A DNA stretch of 6,254 nt from an uncultured Stenotrophomonas sp. (lineage in GTDB: Bacteria; Pseudomonadota; Gammaproteobacteria; Xanthomonadales; Xanthomonadaceae). The notes beneath the pieces are model-generated. The model saw only the letters and a list, made by a program, of their open reading frames with translations, did not search any database and was not told the origin of the DNA. Both the position numbers and the translations under genes were made by a program. The stretch is from the NCBI GenBank assembly GCA_946223375.1, contig CAMICU010000213.1:1-6254 (forward strand). Direction: 5' to 3'. Of this stretch, positions 1-4,859 are shown piece by piece (within the stretch, counting starts at the first letter, position 1; every line of letters begins with the position of its first letter).

Positions 1-709
1 GGGCGAGGAAGGCCTGCGCCGCGCCGTGGTGGTGGCCAGCCCCGCCGACCGGCCGCCGCTGGCACGCCTGCACGGTGCCTACCGCGCCACGGCCATCGCC
101 GAATGGTTCCGCGACCAGGGCCTGAACGTGCTGCTGCTGATGGATTCGCTGACCCGCTTCGCCCAGGCGCAGCGCGAGATCGGCCTGTCGGTCGGCGAGC
201 CGCCGACCACCCGCGGCTATCCGCCGTCGGTGTTCGCCAAGCTGCCGGCACTGGTCGAACGCGCCGGCAATGGCGCCAAGGGGCGTGGCTCGATCACCGC
301 CTTCTACACCGTGCTGACCGAAGGCGACGATCCGCAGGACCCGATCGCCGATGCCGCCCGCGCCATCCTTGACGGCCACATCCTGCTGTCGCGGCGTGTC
401 GCCGACAGTGGCCTGTACCCGGCCATCGACGTGGAATCCTCGGTCAGCCGTGTGGTCCAGGACATCGCCGACGACACCTGGCGCGCGCGCATCCGCCGGC
501 TCAAGCGGCTGGTCTCGGCCTACACCGCCAACCGCGACCTGATCGCCATCGGCGCCTATCAGCGCGGCAACGATCCGGTCACCGACGAGGCGCTGGACCG
601 CTGGCCGGAAATCATGGAATTCCTGGGTCAGGACGTGCATGCCGCCGCCGACCTCGGGCACAGCCTCACTGCTTTGCAACAACTGGTAGACAACGAGAAA
701 TCCGCATGA
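1..709 (+). CDS. fliI: Flagellar export ATPase FliI, C-terminal part (5' end outside window)
   Basis: FliI is the F1-beta-like ATPase on the cytoplasmic side of the flagellar type III export gate; it helps unload chaperone-substrate complexes. The frame is already open at base 2, so this is the last ~235 residues of a protein usually near 450; the N-terminal domain and Walker A loop lie upstream. Seen here: the Walker B stretch VLLLMDSLTRFAQAQREIGL, the FliI/SctN-type block GEPPTTRGYPPSVFAKLP, and the ATPase alpha/beta signature PAIDVESSVS, followed by the helical C-terminal domain that contacts FliH/FliJ. GTG at 26 is internal coding sequence, not the true start. The TGA stop at 707-709 overlaps the fliJ ATG (ATGA), so the two are probably translationally coupled. 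FliI is preferred over the virulence paralogue SctN/HrcN because of the flagellar neighbours. Confidence 0.96.
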   Translation, partial: GEEGLRRAVVVASPADRPPLARLHGAYRATAIAEWFRDQGLNVLLLMDSLTRFAQAQREIGLSVGEPPTTRGYPPSVFAKLPALVERAGNGAKGRGSITAFYTVLTEGDDPQDPIADAARAILDGHILLSRRVADSGLYPAIDVESSVSRVVQDIADDTWRARIRRLKRLVSAYTANRDLIAIGAYQRGNDPVTDEALDRWPEIMEFLGQDVHAAADLGHSLTALQQLVDNEKSA

Positions 710-1158
710 GCCCGTCACGCCGCCTGGACCCCCTGCTGCGCCGCGCGCAGGATCGGGAAGACGAAGTCGCCAAGGAGCTGGCCGAGCGCCAGAAGGCGCT
801 GGATGTCCATCAGTCGCGCCTGGCCGAACTGCGCCAGTATGCCGACGAGTACGCCAGCGCCCAGCTGGCCACCACCAGCGCCGCGCAGCTGATGAACCGG
901 CGGGCGTTCCTGGACCGCCTGGACAATGCGGTGCAGGCACAGAGCAAGACCGTGGACAGCAACCGCGAGCGCGTCGATGCCGAGCGCGCCCGCCTGCTGC
1001 TGGCCAGCCGTGACAAACAGGTGCTGGAGCAGTTGGCGGCCAGCTACCGTGCGCAGGAACAGCAGGCCGAGAACCGCCGCGACCAGCGCGAGATGGACGA
1101 CCTTGGCGCGCGCCGCGCACGCCAGGCCAGCAAGGACGGCGAAGGAGACGGCGCATGA
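706..1158 (+). CDS. fliJ: Flagellar export protein FliJ
   Basis: FliJ is a small, soluble coiled-coil protein. In the known family it sits in the FliI hexamer pore like the gamma subunit of F1, touches FlhA, and recycles export chaperones. The product here is 150 residues, close to the usual ~147. It is almost entirely charged helix: runs of E, R, K, Q and A with heptad-like spacing from about residue 5 to 140 (for example REDEVAKELAERQKALDVHQ), with no membrane segment or signal peptide. Sequence conservation in FliJ is weak, so the call rests on size, coiled-coil character and position between fliI and fliK. The ATG overlaps the fliI stop and its own TGA overlaps the fliK ATG. Confidence 0.93.
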   Translation: MSPSRRLDPLLRRAQDREDEVAKELAERQKALDVHQSRLAELRQYADEYASAQLATTSAAQLMNRRAFLDRLDNAVQAQSKTVDSNRERVDAERARLLLASRDKQVLEQLAASYRAQEQQAENRRDQREMDDLGARRARQASKDGEGDGA

Positions 1159-2234
1159 ACGTGCTCTCCTCCAGCTTCGCCGTCGGCGCCAGTGGCGGCA
1201 ACGGTGAAGGCGCGCCGCGCTCCAGCGGCACCGGCAATGACAAGTCGGCGGCCAGCGGTTTCGAGGCCATGCTGCAGGGCAAGTCGGCGCCGCCGGCGGC
1301 CAAGCCGCCGTCCAGATCCAGCACCACCAGCAAGGACAACGGCGCGCCCGACACCACGCCGCGCGACGACCCGCGCACGGCGTCCGAAAGCGAGGCCAGC
1401 CGTGAGAGCGATGCCCCCCCGGCAACTCCACCGGCGGACAAGCCCACGCAGGCTGCCGACGACGGCAGCGACGAGGCACCCTGGCCGCCGCTTGGCCTGT
1501 CGGCGATGCTGCCGGCTCCGGTCGAGGCACCGCCGCCCGCGGCACCAAACGCCAACGCCGCGGCCCCCGCCGATCCGCGGCAAGCGCCTGCGCCTGCGGC
1601 ACTCACCGCCCTGCATGCCGTCCCCGCCGCGCAGGCGGCGGCCGAGGACGGCATCGACATGGATCTGCCACTGGCCGCGGCAACCAGCGAGGAATCCAAC
1701 ACGCGCCTGCTGGACACCGAGGCGCCGGCGCCGACCAGCTTCAACGCCATGCTGCAGGCGCAGGGCGCGATGGAGCTGCGTGGCGCATCGGCCGCGTCGG
1801 CCATCGATGCACCCACGCCCACCCCGGACCTGGAGGGCGGCGATTTCGACGAGGCGATCGGCGCCCGGGTCAGCTGGCTGGCCGAGCAGAAGATTGGCCA
1901 CGCGCATATCCGCATCACCCCGCATGACTTGGGCCAGGTCGAAGTGAAGCTGCAGCTGGACGGTGACCGCGTGCATGCCAGCTTCAGCAGCGCCCACGCC
2001 GACGTGCGCCACGCGCTGGAAAGCAGTCTGCCGCGCCTGCGCGAGATGCTTGGCGAACAGGGCCTGCAGCTGGCCCAGGCCGATGTCGGCCAGCAGCAGA
2101 CCCCGCAGCAGGGCGAGGAGCGTGGCAATGCCGCCGCCGGGAGCGGCGGTCCCACAGCCGATGCCGGCGCCGACCTCCCGCCGCCGACCACCCACGCGCT
2201 GCGCCTGCGCGGCCTGCTGGACGCCTACGCCTGA
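1155..2234 (+). CDS. fliK: Flagellar hook-length control protein FliK
   Basis: FliK is the secreted molecular ruler that measures the hook; its C-terminal domain contacts FlhB and switches export from rod/hook to filament substrates. The product is 359 residues, within the family range. Residues 1 to about 225 are low-complexity and rich in Ala, Pro, Ser, Thr and Asp, as expected for the extended ruler. The compact Flg_hook-type C-terminal domain spans about residues 231-315 and includes HIRITPHDLGQVEVKLQLDG, typical of the conserved I-x-L-x-P-x-x-L-G-x-V-x-V core. A short Gln/Gly/Pro-rich linker and a terminal LRGLLDAYA follow. A Shine-Dalgarno-like GAAGGAG (1141-1147) precedes the ATG, which overlaps the fliJ stop. 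This is the last gene before the REP/RAYT interruption; a terminator could lie in the repeats just downstream. Confidence 0.93.
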   Translation: MNVLSSSFAVGASGGNGEGAPRSSGTGNDKSAASGFEAMLQGKSAPPAAKPPSRSSTTSKDNGAPDTTPRDDPRTASESEASRESDAPPATPPADKPTQAADDGSDEAPWPPLGLSAMLPAPVEAPPPAAPNANAAAPADPRQAPAPAALTALHAVPAAQAAAEDGIDMDLPLAAATSEESNTRLLDTEAPAPTSFNAMLQAQGAMELRGASAASAIDAPTPTPDLEGGDFDEAIGARVSWLAEQKIGHAHIRITPHDLGQVEVKLQLDGDRVHASFSSAHADVRHALESSLPRLREMLGEQGLQLAQADVGQQQTPQQGEERGNAAAGSGGPTADAGADLPPPTTHALRLRGLLDAYA

Positions 2235-2277
2235 TCGAGATTTCACGCCCGCCGCCCGACCCTACCCGCACCGGCCA

Positions 2278-2299
2278 TCGCGGCTGACGCCGCTCCTGC
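2278..2299 (-). repeat. REP-like palindrome 1, inverted copy (GCAG head)
   Basis: Read on the minus strand it runs GCAGGAGCGGCG, then TCA, then GCCGCGA. The core is a GCGGC/GCCGC hairpin with a four-base loop. It differs from copy 4 only at the second base (GCAG in place of GTAG). Its head faces the head of copy 2, so the two make a 22-base inverted repeat around a 52-base centre. The form matches the GTAG-type REPs (SMAG family) known from Stenotrophomonas and relatives. Confidence 0.85.
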
Positions 2300-2351
2300 C
2301 GCGCCTGCGGAAATCCAATGGCCCCGAAGCGGGTCAATGACGTCCGCCCGT

Positions 2352-2373
2352 GCAGGAGCGGCGTAAGCCGCGA
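2352..2373 (+). repeat. REP-like palindrome 2, direct copy (GCAG head)
   Basis: Plus-strand copy: GCAGGAGCGGCG, TAA, GCCGCGA. It has a five-base-pair GCGGC/GCCGC stem with a GTAA loop. One loop base differs from copy 1. It is followed by linker 2374-2395 (contains CCGACA and ends GCTGCTCC), which recurs in variant form after copy 3. Confidence 0.87.
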
Positions 2374-2387
2374 GACCGACACCAGCC

Positions 2388-2406
2388 GCTGCTCCGTAGG
2401 AGCGGC
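2388..2406 (+). repeat. Linker/head stem-loop 1 in the REP array
   Basis: GCTGCTCC (2388-2395) at the end of the linker pairs with GGAGCGGC (2399-2406) in the head of palindrome 3, with one T-G wobble and only GTA in the loop; C2387/G2407 can extend it. This fold competes with the REP hairpin because it uses the same GCGGC. Confidence 0.6.
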
Positions 2407-2426
2407 GTAAGCGGCTTGAGCCGCGA
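2396..2426 (+). repeat. REP-like palindrome 3, extended chimeric copy (GTAG head)
   Basis: Starts GTAGGAGCGGCGTAA like the other copies but then reads GCGGCTTGAGCCGCGA, so it is 31 bases long where the others are 22. The extra nine bases (GCGGCTTGA) create a second, stronger palindrome, GCGGCT-TG-AGCCGC. It looks like the head of one REP variant joined to the tail of another. Linker 2427-2450 follows. Confidence 0.85.
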
Positions 2427-2441
2427 AGCCCGACAACCGCA

Positions 2442-2461
2442 GCTGCTCCCGTAGGAGCGGC
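2442..2461 (+). repeat. Linker/head stem-loop 2 in the REP array
   Basis: The same arrangement recurs at palindrome 4: GCTGCTCC (2442-2449), loop CGTA, GGAGCGGC (2454-2461). The two instances are identical in their arms, so the linker ends are part of the repeated unit. Confidence 0.6.
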
Positions 2462-2472
2462 GTCAGCCGCGA
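2451..2472 (+). repeat. REP-like palindrome 4, direct copy (GTAG head)
   Basis: Plus-strand copy: GTAGGAGCGGCG, TCA, GCCGCGA, the canonical GTAG-headed form and the one nearest to the RAYT start. It is followed by a shortened linker containing AGCCGACA. The steps between direct copies are 44 and 55 bases. Confidence 0.87.
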
Positions 2473-2549
2473 AGCCGACACTCCTCCCCTCATGCCCACG
2501 CGGCAGTCCACTGATGCCCTGCCGCCTCCCTCGACGCAAAGCTGGCGGC

Positions 2550-3017
2550 ATGGCGCTTTCAACCGACAAGCCCACCTCCGGCCATCACCACCTTCGGCGG
2601 GGGCGCGTCTCGCTCGCGGGACAGATCTACCTGGTCACGTTCACGCCCCATCGCAGACTGCCGCTGTTCGCCCGGTCGCACGCGGCGGTCCGCGCCTGCC
2701 GGGCTGTCTGTGACCCGCGCCTCTGGCACAGTTCCACACTGCTGGCCTGGGTACTGATGCCCGATCACGGGCATGGGCTGCTCCGGCGGGCGGACTGCGG
2801 TTGTCTTTCTTCGGTCGTGAGGAACCTGAAAGCCAATACCGCCCGCGCCATGCCGGCTTCCATCTCCCGTCCGATCTGGGCGCCGGCCTTTCATGACCCC
2901 GCGCTGCGCGGTGAAGCCGATCTCCGGGCAGTCGCGCGCTACATCATCCTGAACCCGGTGTGGACCGGGCTGACCACTTCACCGCGGCGGTATCCCTGCT
3001 GGAATGCGATCTGGCTG
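2550..3017 (+). CDS. REP-associated tyrosine transposase (RAYT, TnpA_REP-like Y1 family), possibly degenerate
   Basis: RAYTs are single-copy relatives of IS200/IS605 TnpA that nick REP hairpins with an HUH/Tyr site. Counting from the ATG at 2550, the N-terminal block reads RRGRVSLAGQIYLVTFTPHR, then LLAWVLMPDHGHGLL with the metal-binding pair H73/H75, LKANTARAM, FHDPALRGEADLRAVARYIILNP with the likely catalytic Tyr131, and an ending YPCWNAIWL at residue 156, a normal length for the core. Start: an ATG at 2514 adds 12 residues that look unlike the family; neither start has a clear Shine-Dalgarno. There is no stop near the expected end; the frame stays open into fliL. The residue between the two histidines is Gly where a bulky hydrophobic is usual, and NPVWTGL departs from the usual NPVRAGL, so activity is doubtful. 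Codons such as AGG, TCT, TGT, AAA and AAT are commoner than in the flanking fli genes. It lies directly beside REPs, as RAYTs typically do. Confidence 0.85.
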
Positions 3018-3046
3018 CCGCCTGCAGGCGGCTCGAGCCAGCGGGA
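3011..3046 (+). repeat. Degenerate REP-like palindrome at the 3' end of the RAYT
   Basis: GCCGCCTGCAGGCGGC (3017-3032) is a perfect 16-base palindrome and GGCTCGAGCC (3030-3039) a perfect 10-base one. The outer arms CTGGCT (3011-3016) and AGCCAG (3036-3041) also pair, making a long stem with a three-base bulge. The part from 3024 (GCAGGCGGCTCGAGCC, then AGCGGGA) resembles the GCAGG...CGGCTTGAGCC...GCGA layout of the upstream REPs, especially the tail of palindrome 3. It may be the downstream REP of the module, or a hairpin that limits RAYT read-through. Confidence 0.5.
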
Positions 3047-3099
3047 ACACCGGCCCTGTCCTGACCGGCGCGGCCCCGCCCCCCCAAGCGTCTCCCGCG

Positions 3100-3116
3100 A
3101 CGGCCGGCACGGCCGT
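3100..3116 (+). repeat. Short perfect stem-loop in the RAYT-fliL spacer
   Basis: ACGGCCG and CGGCCGT form a seven-base-pair stem with a GCA loop. There is no T tract behind it, so I do not call it a terminator; it could still pause transcription coming from the RAYT side. Confidence 0.4.
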
Positions 3117-3269
3117 TGCAACACGCCGTCACTGCAGCCGGGCATTCTGCGGCACACCGCCCCGCGCGCCCGACCTGCCCCGGCCGGCCACGATCGACCG
3201 GCCCGCCGCACCGATCCTGCGCCGGCTCGCAGGCGCGTCAACATTCCGACTCCTCCACCCCGACCCCGT

Positions 3270-3285
3270 CGGCACGGCCCTTGCA
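3270..3285 (+). promoter_or_regulatory. Sigma-54 (RpoN) promoter of the fliL operon
   Basis: CGGCACG, four bases (GCCC), then TTGCA. This matches the sigma-54 consensus TGGCACG-N4-TTGCA except for the first base, with the invariant GG (3271-3272) and GC (3283-3284) separated by exactly ten bases. The predicted start is about 12 bases after the GC, near 3296, leaving a leader of roughly 20 bases before the fliL GTG. In Pseudomonas the fliLMNOPQR-flhB operon is among the FleQ/sigma-54-dependent flagellar genes, and RpoN also controls flagellar genes in xanthomonads, so position and type agree. Confidence 0.85.
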
Positions 3286-3306
3286 TGTGGGTGGGCAGAG
3301 ATCCCC

Positions 3307-3311
3307 AGGAG
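3307..3311 (+). promoter_or_regulatory. Ribosome binding site that fixes the fliL start
   Basis: AGGAG, six bases before GTG 3318-3320. It supports GTG 3318 as the real start of fliL over any upstream ATG/GTG in the long open frame that includes the RAYT. Confidence 0.85.
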
Positions 3312-3317
3312 TTCACC

Positions 3318-3833
3318 GTGGCTGTTGCCGCCGACAAGAAAACCAAGTCCGAATCGACCCCGGAGGCGACCGGCAAGTCGCGGCGTCCGTTGCTGGTCAC
3401 CGCCCTGATCGCCGTGTTCGCCGCCGCAGCGGCCGGTGGCGCGGTCTGGTACTTCAACCAGGGCGACAGCGCCAAGCACGCCGCGGCCGAAGCCAAGCCG
3501 GCCACCCCGGCCCCGGCCCAGTACTTCGCGCTGGACCCGGCGTTCGTGGTCAACCTCAACGGACCGATCGACGGCCCGCGCTACCTGCAGGTCGAGGTGC
3601 AGCTGATGACCCGTGACCCGCTGTCACTGCAGGCGCTGCAGACCCACGCCCCGGCCATCCGCGCCAAGCTGCTGATGCTGTTCTCGCAGGTGGAGCCGGC
3701 GCAGATCGCCGACCGTGCCGGCAAGGAGAAGCTGCAGGCCGCGGCGCTGGCCGAGGTGCAGAAGCTGATGAAGGCCGAAACCGGCAAGAACTCGGCCGAT
3801 GAACTCCTGTTCACCAGCTTCGTCACCCAGTAA
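3318..3833 (+). CDS. fliL: Flagellar basal body-associated protein FliL
   Basis: FliL is a single-pass inner-membrane protein around the stator units; it stabilises stator-rotor engagement and supports torque, notably in swarming. From GTG 3318 the product is 171 residues, the usual size: a short Lys/Ser/Thr-rich cytoplasmic tail, one membrane segment at about residues 25-46 (LLVTALIAVFAAAAAGGAVW), an Ala/Pro linker, and a periplasmic FliL domain with FALDPAFVVNLN, RYLQVEVQLMTRDP and a helical end finishing ADELLFTSFVTQ. The GTG is chosen because it gives normal family length, has AGGAG at the right distance, and lies just after the sigma-54 promoter. The same frame is open back to 2514, so an automatic caller may wrongly extend it into the RAYT. 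fliM starts nine bases after its stop. Confidence 0.95.
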   Translation: MAVAADKKTKSESTPEATGKSRRPLLVTALIAVFAAAAAGGAVWYFNQGDSAKHAAAEAKPATPAPAQYFALDPAFVVNLNGPIDGPRYLQVEVQLMTRDPLSLQALQTHAPAIRAKLLMLFSQVEPAQIADRAGKEKLQAAALAEVQKLMKAETGKNSADELLFTSFVTQ

Positions 3834-3842
3834 GGGCCTGCG

Positions 3843-4859
3843 ATGAGCATCAATGATCTGCTGTCGCAGGATGAGATCGATGCCCTGCTGCATGGCGTTG
3901 ACTCCGGCAGCGTCAACACCGCCGAGCCGGCACCGGCACCCGGCGAAGCACGCTCCTATGACTTCGCCAGCCAGGACCGCATCATCCGCGGCCGCATGCC
4001 GACCCTGGAGATGGTCAACGAACGCTTCGCCCGGCTGTGGCGGATCGGCCTGTTCAACCTGATCCGGCGCTCGGCCGAGCTGTCGGTGCGCGGCATCGAA
4101 CTGATCAAGTTCGGTGACTACCTGCACTCGCTGTACGTGCCGACCAACCTGAACCTGATCCGCTTCAAGCCGCTGCGCGGCACCGGGCTGATCGTGTTCG
4201 AGCCGACCCTGGTGTTCGCCATCGTCGACAACTTCTTCGGCGGTGACGGCCGCTACCCCACCCGTATCGAAGGCCGCGAGTTCACCGCGACCGAGATGCG
4301 CGTGATCCAGCTGATGCTCAAGCAGACCTTCGCCGACCTGCGCGAGGCCTGGGGCCCGGTGATGAACGTCGACTTCGACTACATCAACTCGGAGATCAAC
4401 CCGCACTTCGCCAACATCGTCAGCCCGCGCGAGTACGTGGTGGTCAGCCGCTTCCACGTCGAGCTGGACGGCGGTGGTGGTGACATCCACATCACCCTGC
4501 CGTACTCGATGCTGGAGCCGATCCGCGAACTGCTCGATGCCGGCATCCAGAGCGACCGCAACGACCGCGACGAGAGCTGGGCGATCATGCTGCGCGAGCA
4601 GCTCAACACCGCCGAGGTCGAGCTGTCCAGCGTGCTGGCCAAGCGCCGCATGAGCCTGCGCGAGCTGACCAAGCTCAAGATCGGCGACATCCTGCCCATC
4701 GACATGCCGCGCGAAGTCCCCCTCTGCGTGGAAGGCATACCGGTTTTCACCGGTGAGTTCGGCGTCGCCAACGAGCGCAACGCCGTCAAGATCACCGCGA
4801 CACACCCCCCGGGAAAGCGCGTCCACGTTCCCGTAATCCAGGAATCCTCCGATGAATGA
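3843..4859 (+). CDS. fliM: Flagellar motor switch protein FliM
   Basis: FliM is the C-ring protein that binds phosphorylated CheY and relays the signal to FliG and FliN to change rotation sense. The 338-residue product has normal length. The N-terminal CheY-P-binding peptide LSQDEIDALL is at residues 7-16, followed by an acidic/Pro linker. The CheC-like middle domain starts near residue 45 (QDRIIRGRMPTLEMVNERFA) and carries the FliG-contacting GGxG motif as FFGGDGRYP (GGDG at 133-136). The C-terminal SpoA domain (about 250-330) includes ELSSVLAKRRMSLREL and LKIGDILPIDMP. AGGG at 3833-3836 gives a ribosome site six bases before the ATG. The last eight bases overlap the start of fliN. The conserved CheY-binding peptide implies an active chemotaxis pathway elsewhere in the genome. 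Confidence 0.97.
   Translation: MSINDLLSQDEIDALLHGVDSGSVNTAEPAPAPGEARSYDFASQDRIIRGRMPTLEMVNERFARLWRIGLFNLIRRSAELSVRGIELIKFGDYLHSLYVPTNLNLIRFKPLRGTGLIVFEPTLVFAIVDNFFGGDGRYPTRIEGREFTATEMRVIQLMLKQTFADLREAWGPVMNVDFDYINSEINPHFANIVSPREYVVVSRFHVELDGGGGDIHITLPYSMLEPIRELLDAGIQSDRNDRDESWAIMLREQLNTAEVELSSVLAKRRMSLRELTKLKIGDILPIDMPREVPLCVEGIPVFTGEFGVANERNAVKITATHPPGKRVHVPVIQESSDE

Larger units (their letters stand above)
2235..2549. other. fliK-RAYT intergenic region carrying a REP array
   Basis: About 315 bases without a convincing gene. It holds one inverted and three direct copies of a REP-like palindrome (each listed separately), with related linkers between the direct copies. There is no T-rich tract after any hairpin, so none is a textbook intrinsic terminator, although the inverted pair at 2278-2299/2352-2373 could fold and act on fliK mRNA stability or termination. 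I see no clear promoter for the transposase. Short open frames here, on both strands, only translate the repeats. Confidence 0.8.
3018..3317. other. RAYT-fliL spacer, open in frame but not protein-like
   Basis: Three hundred bases between the expected RAYT end and the fliL start. The RAYT frame is open throughout, but the translation is a Pro/Arg/Ala/His-rich string with no domain; other frames are also open, which is what very GC-rich noncoding DNA gives. It contains the palindrome at 3011-3046, a run of seven C (3079-3085), a hairpin ACGGCCG-GCA-CGGCCGT (3100-3116), and near its end the sigma-54 promoter and the fliL Shine-Dalgarno. Confidence 0.7.

Noticed and set aside
60..75. TGGCACG followed by CCTG, resembling a sigma-54 -24 element inside fliI
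   Set aside because: The -12 half is CACGG in place of TTGCA and lacks the invariant GC at the right spacing; the bases are explained by conserved fliI codons.
1044..2246. 400-codon minus-strand frame opposite fliJ/fliK
   Set aside because: Gly/Arg/Ala-rich shadow of the biased fliK codons; no initiation signal and no recognisable domain.
2278..2373. Intrinsic terminator after fliK
   Set aside because: The hairpins are G/C-rich but no T tract follows any of them; a structural or Rho-linked role remains possible but cannot be called from sequence.
2278..2472. Repeat array that could be taken for a small CRISPR
   Set aside because: Repeats are 22-31 bases with palindromic REP structure, one copy is inverted, and the spacers resemble each other. 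No cas gene is nearby.
1984..2575. Minus-strand frames across the REP array with repeated SRLTPLL-type peptides
   Set aside because: The repeated peptides are translations of the REP palindromes themselves and not a repeat protein.
2492..2713. Short plus-strand frame starting at ATG 2492
   Set aside because: It overlaps the RAYT in another frame, and its translation has no family features, whereas the frame from 2514/2550 carries the HUH and Tyr blocks.
3079..3085. Run of seven C as a possible programmed frameshift linking RAYT to another frame
   Set aside because: It lies beyond the expected RAYT end, all frames around it are open but not protein-like, and no downstream coding frame needs it. 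At most it is a place for sequencing error.
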